NCBI GenBank assembly: GCA_964416905.1
Contig: CAYQFL010000018.1
Span: 1 to 14,363, forward strand
From: JASKKU01 sp964416905
Lineage (GTDB): Archaea; Nanobdellota; Nanobdellia; Woesearchaeales; JASKKU01
Direction of reading: 5' to 3'
DNA: 14,363 nt
Of this stretch, positions 6,386 to 12,394 are shown one piece after another. The stretch's first letter is position 1; the number at the start of each line of letters is the position of its first letter. A program made the translations under genes and the position numbers. The notes below the pieces were generated by a model. That model had not been told where the DNA came from, ran no database searches, and saw only the letters and a program-made list of their open reading frames with translations.

Positions 6386-7253
6386 CTTTTGAGGTTTCTA
6401 AAGAATTAAGTATTATTTCCCTTATGTTCTTTTTATGATTGGAATATAGCTGTTTTCGAATTTTGTCTAAATTTTGTTCAGAGTATTGAAAATCAGTAAA
6501 ATCAAACTCGTCTGGCTTAAGATTAAACAACAACTCATCAATAATCTTTTTAGTTCTTCTAGGTGTTAACTTGTGTTGATAACAATATTGTGAAAAGAAT
6601 TCAACATCTTCATCTCTAAGGTTAATAGTTTCATAATCTAAATTATACTTATTAAGCGTTTGAGACAACATAAGTTTGTATTGCTCTTTATCTTTAAACC
6701 CGTTTATGAAAAAGGTCTTGTTTGCGATTCTATCTATCAGTGCATCATCCAACGTTTCCGGGGAATTTGTTGTTGAGATAACAATGTTGTTGTAATAATT
6801 GTCTACAAGAATCCCTTCTAGATTCTTAAGCAGTTCTCCTAAAAGCGATACATCTGTCTGGTTCGTCAAAAGCATCCTTGAAGAAAAAAGTGTATCAATT
6901 TCATCAATAATCATCAAAGTTATTTTACTATAATCGTTGAATTTAGATAATTTTTCTCGAAGTTTGCGTTCGCTTTCTCCATAATACTTATCCTTAAAAG
7001 AAGAATCAATATAGATTACTTCACTAGGTTTATTAGCTTTTGATGAAGTTTCAAAAAAGTAGTCAATTAACAACCTACACAAAAAAGATTTTCCAGTTCC
7101 AGGAGGTCCGTATAAAAAAATTCTATTAGGGAAAGGAGCGGCTGGATTCTCTCTTAAATTTGGGTCATATAAAAAAGTAAAATCAATGATTCGTTTTAAT
7201 TCGCTTTTAGCATCCTCACTGCCAATGAAATCATCCAGGGTTGTACCTTTCAT
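6378..7253 (-). CDS. Single-domain AAA+ ATPase with threading-type pore loop
   Basis: ATP-driven remodelling or unfolding protein of the classical AAA clade (Vps4/katanin/Cdc48-like in motif style). The product from the chosen start is 291 aa: short N-terminal linker with TTLDDFIGSEDAK (4-16), Walker A GPPGTGKS (49-56), pore loop KYYGESERKLRE (89-100), Walker B MIIDEID (114-120), sensor 1 Asn163 in STTNSPE, Arg175 in IDRI as likely arginine finger, and sensor-2-like LTPRRTKKIID (229-239). There is no second ring, zinc site, protease domain or substrate-binding N-domain, so substrate choice must come from a partner. The frame opens at 7307, 26 nt inside the upstream gene; I prefer the ATG at 7253, where AAA homology begins. 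The gene follows the helical-protein gene so closely that both probably act together. Exact substrate unknown. Confidence 0.88.
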   Translation of the reverse strand: MKGTTLDDFIGSEDAKSELKRIIDFTFLYDPNLRENPAAPFPNRIFLYGPPGTGKSFLCRLLIDYFFETSSKANKPSEVIYIDSSFKDKYYGESERKLREKLSKFNDYSKITLMIIDEIDTLFSSRMLLTNQTDVSLLGELLKNLEGILVDNYYNNIVISTTNSPETLDDALIDRIANKTFFINGFKDKEQYKLMLSQTLNKYNLDYETINLRDEDVEFFSQYCYQHKLTPRRTKKIIDELLFNLKPDEFDFTDFQYSEQNLDKIRKQLYSNHKKNIREIILNSLETSKDF

Positions 7254-7281
7254 TTTAAAGATTAAAAATAAATAATGTTTT

Positions 7282-8337
7282 TTAGAGCGATGAAAGATAC
7301 TCGTCATCCAAGATCTCTAAAGAATCGGCAATCAATGATTTAATGTTAGCTTCCAAGTTTGGATCTAATCCAAAGTTCTTTGACAAAATATCAGTCTTAG
7401 TCATATTCCTCATTTCTTTAACATTCTCAAAAGATGAATTCCACAGGTCTGCTAAGCCGGTATACAAAGATTTTAAGCCGTTATTTAGATAGCCCATGTT
7501 GTGAGTTAATTCTTTTATGTCACCAAAAGCTGTTGTTAAACTCTTGACTGTTTCGTTTGTATTCAAGACATAGTTTAAGCCAGTTTCTGCGTTCATGATG
7601 ATGTAGCTTAACATTTGAGAAGCCAAATCAAGAATCTGATACTGTTGTTCAGAGAACATCATCTTTAACTGACTTACTCTTCTTTCAGATTTTACTGCAT
7701 AAAGTTGTGTAAATAATTTAGTTTTAAGGTTCCTTAAAAAGTAATATTTTTCGTCACGCGTGTTTAATTTACTTAACATGGTTTCTATAGTTGAATAGTA
7801 TTCCTCAAGTTTGGCGTTTTTTTCTGAAAGCTTATCTAATGTTGAGTTCGAGTTTAATAAAGAGTATGTAAACTTATCCATCTGTTGTTGAATTTGTTTC
7901 TGTGTGTCTCTGGCTTTTTTCAATGTGCCGCAATAAATTGTGCCAACTTTATCAAGCTGTTTTGTGTATTCAAGGACTAAATCATCAAGGTCATACTTAA
8001 GGAATTCTTTATACTCCTTATTGTACGCCATCTTTAGATATGTTGATATGCGTTTATGAAATGGCGTTGACTTTGTTCTCCGTTTAAGCTCAGCTTCCAG
8101 CAAAGTTAATCTTAAGATGTTTTCTTTAAGATAATTTAGATTCCATCTGTAAGATGTTGCATTATAGTTTTTGTACTTGGTAAAGTATTGCTCTATCTTC
8201 TCATCTAAATCAAAGCCATCAAGTTCTTCCTGAACTTTTTTAATAAATTCCTCTTCATTAATTTCTTGATTTGGTGTATCCTCATAAAATATCTTTTCAC
8301 GCAATGATTCAACTTGAGTTTTTTTGGCAGGGTTCAT
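7282..8337 (-). CDS. Long helical/coiled-coil protein paired with the AAA+ ATPase
   Basis: Not firmly recognised. The 351-aa product is almost wholly helical and charged, without signal peptide or membrane segment and with a single cysteine (136). Acidic helices fill 20-60; a middle section at 110-190 reads as coiled coil (DTQKQIQQQMDKF; LDKLSEKNAKLEEYYSTIE); and 195-290 is a second helical bundle. The tail ends in SLEILDDEYLSSL, an acidic-hydrophobic helix that could dock on the ATPase. By eye, residues 175-258 have the same residue rhythm as the TelA (toxic anion resistance) family; this needs a profile search. It precedes the AAA+ gene with at most a 26-nt overlap, so the pair is probably translated together. 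Scaffold, adaptor or substrate of the ATPase are all possible. A TATA-like box about 29 nt before the ATG indicates a leaderless mRNA. Confidence 0.75.
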   Translation of the reverse strand: MNPAKKTQVESLREKIFYEDTPNQEINEEEFIKKVQEELDGFDLDEKIEQYFTKYKNYNATSYRWNLNYLKENILRLTLLEAELKRRTKSTPFHKRISTYLKMAYNKEYKEFLKYDLDDLVLEYTKQLDKVGTIYCGTLKKARDTQKQIQQQMDKFTYSLLNSNSTLDKLSEKNAKLEEYYSTIETMLSKLNTRDEKYYFLRNLKTKLFTQLYAVKSERRVSQLKMMFSEQQYQILDLASQMLSYIIMNAETGLNYVLNTNETVKSLTTAFGDIKELTHNMGYLNNGLKSLYTGLADLWNSSFENVKEMRNMTKTDILSKNFGLDPNLEANIKSLIADSLEILDDEYLSSL

Positions 8338-8360
8338 TTTAATACGTTTTTAGCAAAGAA

Positions 8361-8373
8361 TTAAAATAAAAAC
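8361..8373 (-). promoter_or_regulatory. TATA-like box of the helical protein / AAA+ unit
   Basis: Minus-strand GTTTTTATTTTAA centred about 29 nt before the ATG at 8337, suited to a leaderless transcript covering both genes. No other good box lies between the two genes. Confidence 0.4.
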
Positions 8374-8393
8374 TCCGATAAAAATAAAGAAAA

Positions 8394-8413
8394 CTTTTTG
8401 AAAAAACAAAAAG
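8394..8413. repeat. Short inverted repeat between the helical-protein gene and tRNA-Gly
   Basis: CTTTTTG, six A, CAAAAAG: 7-nt perfect arms in the 173-nt gap upstream of the tRNA. Such A/T arms arise easily by chance here. It lies upstream of the minus-strand unit's promoter and of the tRNA promoter. The rest of this gap (8414-8475) shows no gene or recognisable RNA. Confidence 0.25.
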
Positions 8414-8476
8414 GATTGTAAAAAATTTTCAGGACGCAAGTTTTTAAGTAGAATGAAGAAGGATTGCTATAGATAA

Positions 8477-8486
8477 ATTTTTAAAT
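8477..8486 (+). promoter_or_regulatory. TATA-like box of tRNA-Gly
   Basis: ATTTTTAAAT centred 29 nt before the first tRNA base, the usual archaeal distance for a tRNA promoter. Confidence 0.5.
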
Positions 8487-8510
8487 CAAAACAAATCACC
8501 AAAACATGGT

Positions 8511-8582
8511 GCGGCTGTGGTCTAATGGCTATGACATCGGCCTTCCAAGCCGGTTATCCGGGTTCGAATCCCGGCAGCCGCA
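8511..8582 (+). tRNA. tRNA-Gly, anticodon UCC
   Basis: A complete 72-nt cloverleaf without intron. Acceptor arms GCGGCTG (8511-8517) and CAGCCGC (8575-8581) pair perfectly, with discriminator A at 8582. The D arm is GTC/GAC around TAATGGCTAT. The anticodon stem TCGGC/GCCGG (one T-G pair) encloses loop CTTCCAA, giving anticodon TCC at 8544-8546, which reads GGA and other glycine codons. The T arm is CCGGG-TTCGAAT-CCCGG. CCA is not encoded (TAC follows) and must be added afterwards. It is an isolated tRNA gene, and no integrated element adjoins its 3' end. Confidence 0.97.
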
Positions 8583-8640
8583 TACATTTCTGAAAAACAC
8601 CATTAAAGTTATGTTTCTAAGAGAATCCAAACTTCATAAG

Positions 8641-8650
8641 TTTTATATAT
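8641..8650 (+). promoter_or_regulatory. TATA-like box of the thioredoxin-fold gene
   Basis: TTTTATATAT, the clearest TATA box in the window, 52 nt before the ATG at 8702. Transcription near 8672 would leave a leader of about 30 nt carrying AAGGTGGAG. Confidence 0.5.
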
Positions 8651-8688
8651 CGGTATCTTATCGTAAAGAAATTATTCGATAAAATAAA

Positions 8689-8697
8689 AAGGTGGAG
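8689..8697 (+). promoter_or_regulatory. Shine-Dalgarno site of the thioredoxin-fold gene
   Basis: AAGGTGGAG starts 13 nt before the ATG at 8702; AGGTG matches the anti-Shine-Dalgarno complement and fixes that ATG as the start. Confidence 0.6.
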
Positions 8698-8701
8698 TTT
8701 T

Positions 8702-9127
8702 ATGGATTTTAAAAATAGTAAAATGTTCTGGTTTGTTGTTTCTGTTGTACTGTTAATTACCATAATTCTAATTAATGCAAATAAACAATCAATAACAGGT
8801 AATATCGTAGAGGCATCTGATAAAAGTGAAACTACAGACACTGTATCATTAGAAGAATTCGCACAATGCTTAACTGATAAAGGAGTAAAATTGTATGGAG
8901 CCTTTTGGTGCCCGCATTGTAACAATCAAAAACAAGCTTTTAAGGAAGGATTAGCTAACTTAACGTATGTTGAATGCGCTCTCCCTGAAGGTGGACAAAC
9001 TCAAGCATGTAAAGAAGCAGGCATAAGAGCATATCCTACCTGGATTTTTCAGAATGGGAAAAGAGTTGAAGGTGAACTAAGCTTAGAAAGAATAAGTCAA
9101 TTAAGCGGTTGCCCATTACACAATTAA
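8702..9127 (+). CDS. Membrane-anchored thioredoxin-fold protein (VKOR-associated type)
   Basis: The 141-aa product has one N-terminal membrane helix (about 8-25), a short linker with ITGNIV (31-36), and a thioredoxin-like domain facing the cell exterior. The active site is CPHC (70-73) in GAFWCPHCNNQKQAF; YPTW (111-114) supplies the cis-proline. Four further cysteines (56, 92, 103, 137) lie in the domain. GAxWCPHC, then YVEC, a Cys before GIRAYPTW, and LSLERISQLSG, closely follow the thioredoxin domain fused to vitamin K epoxide reductase homologues, but here the VKOR part is absent. It probably forms or exchanges disulfides in exported proteins; a VKOR or DsbB-like partner would have to be encoded elsewhere. 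Strong TATA and ribosome sites suggest good expression. It converges on the PAC2 gene. Confidence 0.88.
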   Translation: MDFKNSKMFWFVVSVVLLITIILINANKQSITGNIVEASDKSETTDTVSLEEFAQCLTDKGVKLYGAFWCPHCNNQKQAFKEGLANLTYVECALPEGGQTQACKEAGIRAYPTWIFQNGKRVEGELSLERISQLSGCPLHN

Positions 9128-9157
9128 GAAGATTTTATATTTTATGCTTATTAATAT

Positions 9158-9865
9158 CTAACCAAGATAATCTAAATTTTGTCTGAGATTCTTTTCATGC
9201 GAAACTTCTTGAGCGTGTTTGACTAACTCTTTCAATTGAGCTTCAAATTCTTTAGCTTTTTCATAAAGCGGCTTTGTATCTAGTTCTAAACCCAAGATTT
9301 TGTCAAGGCATTCAACAATCTTAGCGCTGGCATTACTGTCAGGTAAATTAATGTGAGTTTCACCAAAGAGGCAAGTAAAATTGTGATTATCATTCAACGT
9401 CATAAGCGAAGAAGTTACTCCAAGAATTATGCCGTTTTTTAATTCTTCATAATCATTTTTCAAAACATCTTTGATTTCAGGGTCATTCGTATAATACAAA
9501 ACCCTTGACTCGGTTTGTTGAGGGTTATAGATTCCTTCAATACTAATGATTCTCTTTGCATTGACTTCTTTTGCAAGATCCAAGATATCTTTAGCAATGT
9601 CCCATTCTAAACCACTAATAGGGTTTAAACCAGAAATAATAATAAGGTTTTTTTCTGCATTATACAAAATAGGAATAGGAATAAACTTTTTGCCTTTTCT
9701 AAGAGAAACTAGTGGAGGCAATTTATTATTCAAAACTTTGCCTACGAGCTTAAATTCTAAATGATCTAAAAGGAATTCATTAACGATACTTGCAACTAAC
9801 CCAAAACCTGGAAAGCCTTCAATAATTGTAGCGTTACGCTCTATTTTATCTGATAAAACATACAT
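9158..9865 (-). CDS. PAC2-family protein (proteasome assembly chaperone-like)
   Basis: Archaeal member of the PAC2 family (COG2047 type), related to the eukaryotic proteasome assembly chaperone PAC2 and to archaeal PbaA-like proteins. From the chosen start it has 235 aa: GFPGFGLVA at 17-25 is the family's N-terminal signature, with IIISGLNPISG (75-85), RIISIEGIY (105-113), and GIILGVTSSLM (145-155) as core strands. Residues 195-225 form a charged helix. It ends NLDYLG, so the tyrosine is third from the end, not penultimate as in the HbYX motif that docks on the 20S proteasome. The frame opens with TTG at 9886, but I prefer the ATG at 9865, which a TATA-like box about 34 nt upstream fits better. 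Binding partner unknown. Confidence 0.88.
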   Translation of the reverse strand: MYVLSDKIERNATIIEGFPGFGLVASIVNEFLLDHLEFKLVGKVLNNKLPPLVSLRKGKKFIPIPILYNAEKNLIIISGLNPISGLEWDIAKDILDLAKEVNAKRIISIEGIYNPQQTESRVLYYTNDPEIKDVLKNDYEELKNGIILGVTSSLMTLNDNHNFTCLFGETHINLPDSNASAKIVECLDKILGLELDTKPLYEKAKEFEAQLKELVKHAQEVSHEKNLRQNLDYLG

Positions 9866-9895
9866 GTTATCACAATTCAAATTCAAGAATCACTG

Positions 9896-9903
9896 TTTTT
9901 AAA
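9896..9903 (-). promoter_or_regulatory. TATA-like box of the PAC2 gene
   Basis: Minus-strand CTTTAAAA-type box about 34 nt before the ATG at 9865, overlapped by the inverted repeat at 9900-9920. Confidence 0.35.
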
Positions 9904-9920
9904 GTTTTCTTAAAACTTTA
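9900..9920. repeat. Perfect inverted repeat with 9-nt arms in a divergent promoter region
   Basis: TAAAGTTTT-CTT-AAAACTTTA. The arms pair perfectly around a 3-nt centre. It overlaps the TATA-like box of the minus-strand PAC2 gene and lies about 50 nt upstream of the plus-strand transporter operon's box, so it could be an operator for either. A/T-only arms weaken the case. Confidence 0.4.
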
Positions 9921-9970
9921 GAGATGAAAAATATCAAATTGTATTAAGTACTAAAAAGTTAAGAAAAGAG

Positions 9971-9978
9971 TTTAAAAC
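9971..9978 (+). promoter_or_regulatory. TATA-like box of the PhoU/MgtE-like operon
   Basis: TTTAAAAC centred about 30 nt before the ATG at 10005, placing the start of transcription only a few bases before the coding region. Confidence 0.45.
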
Positions 9979-9983
9979 AAAGA

Positions 9984-9998
9984 TTTCCATAATGGAAA
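9984..9998. promoter_or_regulatory. 15-nt palindrome, possible operator of the cation transporter operon
   Basis: TTTCCAT-A-ATGGAAA, perfect 7-nt arms about one base, lying between the TATA-like box and the ATG at 10005. A protein bound here would block transcription start. GGAAAG in its right arm could also act as a weak ribosome site. Confidence 0.4.
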
Positions 9999-10004
9999 GT
10001 TAAA

Positions 10005-10526
10005 ATGAACATCAAAGAGAACCTCATAAAAATGATTGACCTTTCTAAAATGGCTTTAGACTTGTCGTACTTATCGCTATTAGAAGAAGACAGTTTTTTA
10101 GATAAGGAGATTGCCAACATCCAAGATGAGATTGAAAAGCTTAAATTCGATACGGAAAAACTCGTGTTCAAAATCGTTGATAAAACTGAAAGAAAAATCT
10201 CGATATTAGATCTGCTTGACTATATTAAGGAAGTTAGTGAGACTGCCGCTAAAATAACACAAATCAAAGATAAAGAAGTGCATCCCATTATCAAAGATGT
10301 ATTAGATGAAATCTCCGAAAAAATAATTTCAATTAGCATAAGTAAAGATAATGTAATCTCGACAAAAAAACTTTCCAACAAGTATGGAATAAAGATTTTA
10401 ATGGTAAAACGAGGAAAAGAAAGGATTCTTCCATTTAAGAAAAATGTTCTACTAAAGAAAGGCGATAAAGTATTCATAATCGGCAGCGAATTTGACAAAG
10501 ATGTTATCAACGAAATCTACAAATAA
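10005..10526 (+). CDS. PhoU-like / RCK_C (TrkA-C) regulatory protein
   Basis: A 173-aa soluble regulator of the COG3273 type. The N-terminal part (about 1-105) is a PhoU-like helical bundle (MIDLSKMALDLSYLSLLEED, ILDLLDYIKEVSETAAKITQ). The C-terminal part (about 108-172) is an RCK_C/TrkA-C domain with VISTKKLSNKYGIKILMVKRG and LLKKGDKVFIIGS, which binds small ligands in K+ channel and transporter regulators. There is no membrane segment or nucleotide-binding RCK_N. It opens an operon and overlaps the first half-permease by 26 nt, so it very probably sits on the cytoplasmic face of that transporter and gates it. The same gene neighbourhood is known in other archaea. Ligand and transported ion are not shown by the sequence. 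Confidence 0.85.
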   Translation: MNIKENLIKMIDLSKMALDLSYLSLLEEDSFLDKEIANIQDEIEKLKFDTEKLVFKIVDKTERKISILDLLDYIKEVSETAAKITQIKDKEVHPIIKDVLDEISEKIISISISKDNVISTKKLSNKYGIKILMVKRGKERILPFKKNVLLKKGDKVFIIGSEFDKDVINEIYK

Positions 10527-11064
10527 TTCTGAACTAAAAGAGATTCTTTCTTCCGGGAGGTTATCTTTGTTAATTAATTTAGTGAATGGTTTAATCATAA
10601 CTATGTTCAAGGATGTTTTATTTAGTTCTCCAGGAATTTTCATATTGATTCCTGGCTTTATACAATTAAGAGGCAGCATATATAGTATACTAACCTCCAA
10701 GATTTCATCAGAAATTGCTTTAGGAAAAATTAAGATTCATAATAAAAAGATTAACAACCATAAACGTATCATTCATAATTTAGTTAAAATAAACACAACT
10801 TCAATAGTTATCAGTACATTACTAGGGATTACAAGTTTTTTATTTTTGAGATTTCTACTAAGCATAAATTATCCCAAGATTATACTTATCAGTTTCTTAG
10901 GCTCGATAATATCGTCAATAATATTATCAACGTTTGTTTACATCCTAATAGTCTATGCAATTCAAAAAGGTTTAGATTTGGACATTATAAGTGGTCCCAT
11001 AATTACATCTGTCGGGGATTTAATTGGTACACTGTGTTTGTTTATCACAGTGTTGCTTATTTAA
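10501..11064 (+). CDS. MgtE/SLC41-type half-permease, first copy
   Basis: Integral membrane protein of the COG1824 kind, related to the membrane domain of MgtE Mg2+ channels. It has 187 aa from the ATG at 10501; a TTG three codons earlier is less likely. About five membrane helices can be drawn: 22-38, 43-60, 97-120, 126-152 and 165-186. SPGIFILIPGFIQLRGSIYSILTSKISS (43-70) is the conserved first half-motif, and ITSVGD (168-173) near the end matches the MgtE segment with the ion-binding aspartate (Asp173). It lacks the cytoplasmic N and CBS domains of full MgtE. It overlaps the regulator gene in another frame and precedes its paralogue by 15 nt, so the two halves probably form a heterodimer. 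Divalent cation transport is inferred. Confidence 0.83.
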   Translation: MLSTKSTNNSELKEILSSGRLSLLINLVNGLIITMFKDVLFSSPGIFILIPGFIQLRGSIYSILTSKISSEIALGKIKIHNKKINNHKRIIHNLVKINTTSIVISTLLGITSFLFLRFLLSINYPKIILISFLGSIISSIILSTFVYILIVYAIQKGLDLDIISGPIITSVGDLIGTLCLFITVLLI

Positions 11065-11079
11065 TTAAAAGCATCAAAA

Positions 11080-11655
11080 ATGAGATATAAAAAATCTAGC
11101 AGGACTAAGGATTATTTAACAAGTTTCATTATCCTATTCATCACTTCTGTCATAAGTAGCTTGGGAGGTCTAAGTTTTCAAAGCATTGAGGTATTAATTG
11201 CAAAAGTTCTACCTATATTAGTAATCTTTCCGTCACTTAACGATCTCATGGGAAATTTCGCAATCATATTCTCATCGAAATTTACAACCTGGCTTTATGA
11301 AGGGAGTATAAAAGAGGCTTACGCTTTTGATAACAACAAGATGAAAAAGTTGTTAAAAGAGATAAGCTTTGCTGGGTTTCAGTTTTCTATTCTTATTGCA
11401 GTATTTGGCATTTTAATCGCATTTATTAACGAAGGTAACCTTAATCCTCTCAGCAGTATTAAAGTCATACTTATTTCGATTATTGTAGTGCAAGTCATGA
11501 TAATTTTCTTATTCTTATTAATCACAATAATAGGAATAATCCTGTTTAAGAAGAATAAAAACCCTGATGATGTTCTTATTCCAATATCTACAGCAATAGC
11601 CGATTTTCTAACAATGATTTACCTGGCTACCTTTGTTCTATTGTTCTTTAGATAA
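11080..11655 (+). CDS. MgtE/SLC41-type half-permease, second copy
   Basis: The second, diverged half of the transporter, 191 aa. It repeats the pattern of the first: ALP-like VLPILVIFPSLNDLMGNFAIIFSSKFTT (43-70) and ISTAIAD (169-175) with the probable ion-site aspartate Asp175. About five membrane helices are visible (13-30, 40-64, 98-116, 127-157, 165-189). The basic N-terminus MRYKKSSRTK suggests N-in. The copies share motif positions but few identical residues, so the duplication is old. It ends the operon, and no Shine-Dalgarno site is seen. Like its partner it lacks the CBS domains of bacterial MgtE, their place apparently taken by the PhoU/RCK_C protein. Exporter or importer cannot be decided. 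Confidence 0.83.
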   Translation: MRYKKSSRTKDYLTSFIILFITSVISSLGGLSFQSIEVLIAKVLPILVIFPSLNDLMGNFAIIFSSKFTTWLYEGSIKEAYAFDNNKMKKLLKEISFAGFQFSILIAVFGILIAFINEGNLNPLSSIKVILISIIVVQVMIIFLFLLITIIGIILFKKNKNPDDVLIPISTAIADFLTMIYLATFVLLFFR

Positions 11656-11736
11656 AATTCAGAAAACGTACTTAAAGAGCCTATGATACTGTTTTTAAGC
11701 GAAAAATTTGCCTAAAAAACGAACTGTTAAATAAAA

Positions 11737-11745
11737 TTTAAAAAG
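11737..11745 (+). promoter_or_regulatory. TATA-like box of the tandem anchored-protein genes
   Basis: TTTAAAAAG about 30 nt before the ATG at 11771. The mRNA would start just before the gene, so the first gene would be near-leaderless and the second served by its own ribosome site. Confidence 0.45.
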
Positions 11746-11770
11746 CATTGCAGGTTTATCTGTTTAGAAA

Positions 11771-12388
11771 ATGAAAAAAAATCTGAAAGAATCAAGGGAA
11801 CATAAAAGAAAAAAGAAGCTACAGCTAATGTGGGGCATATTTATCTCTCTCATAATGATAGTAGGGACAATGGGTTTTTTATCAACAAACACAACTAACA
11901 GTAATTCTCTCAACAGCTTTGAGTACAACGGTTATACTTTTGAGTATTCTGGAAATCAAATAACTACCAAAATTAATGATGCAACCTTAAAGTTCTTTAT
12001 CACGCCCTTTGATGCCCAATCATTTAATGTCTCTAATGAGATTATTAAGAACATCTTAAATTCAGATAAGGTCATCTTAAGTGTTGACCCAGATTCGCAA
12101 TATCGCGAAATAATTGGATTAGCAAGTTTTTATGTTCAAACCGACCTTTTAAGCATTGGAAAAAGTTCTGAGTCGGCAGCGGTTAGTGAAAACGATTTTG
12201 GTTATCCTATAGTTACTTGCGAAGATGCTACTGATAACACATTTGTCATTGAGTTTATTGAAGGGAATGTAACTGAAATAAATCCCAAGTCCAAGAATTG
12301 CATACAATTAGTCTCAAATCAACCTTATGGTCATTTAATATTAAGAGACGCGCTTGCTTACAGGTTGTATGGAATCATTAAGGAATGA
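11771..12388 (+). CDS. Membrane-anchored exported protein, tandem paralogue 1
   Basis: Function unknown. The 205-aa product has a very basic N-terminus (MKKNLKESREHKRKKK), one membrane helix at about 18-37, then an outer domain of about 165 residues. That domain starts FEYNGYTFEY (50-59) and ends with YPIVTCEDATDNTFVIEFI (145-163), Cys177 and a closing helix RDALAYRLYGII (192-203). The two cysteines (150 and 177) are its only ones and are matched in the next gene's product, so a disulfide is likely. No hydrolase, lectin or pilin motif is visible. It lies 6 nt upstream of its paralogue and shares its promoter. The repeated closing helix suggests a small secreted-domain family found in this lineage; I cannot name it. 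Confidence 0.8.
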   Translation: MKKNLKESREHKRKKKLQLMWGIFISLIMIVGTMGFLSTNTTNSNSLNSFEYNGYTFEYSGNQITTKINDATLKFFITPFDAQSFNVSNEIIKNILNSDKVILSVDPDSQYREIIGLASFYVQTDLLSIGKSSESAAVSENDFGYPIVTCEDATDNTFVIEFIEGNVTEINPKSKNCIQLVSNQPYGHLILRDALAYRLYGIIKE

Positions 12389-12394
12389 AGTAAA

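Noticed and set aside
8414..8476. Possible C/D-box RNA or tiny ORF upstream of the tRNA
   Set aside because: No RTGATGA/CTGA box pair could be found, and the only ATG frame has seven codons.
8511..8701. tRNA-Gly as an integration site for a mobile element
   Set aside because: No integrase, no repeat of the tRNA 3' end within the window, and the neighbouring genes are housekeeping or lineage-typical.
10220..10510. Minus-strand open frame inside the PhoU/RCK_C gene
   Set aside because: Mirror image of a conserved coding sequence; no promoter or ribosome site.
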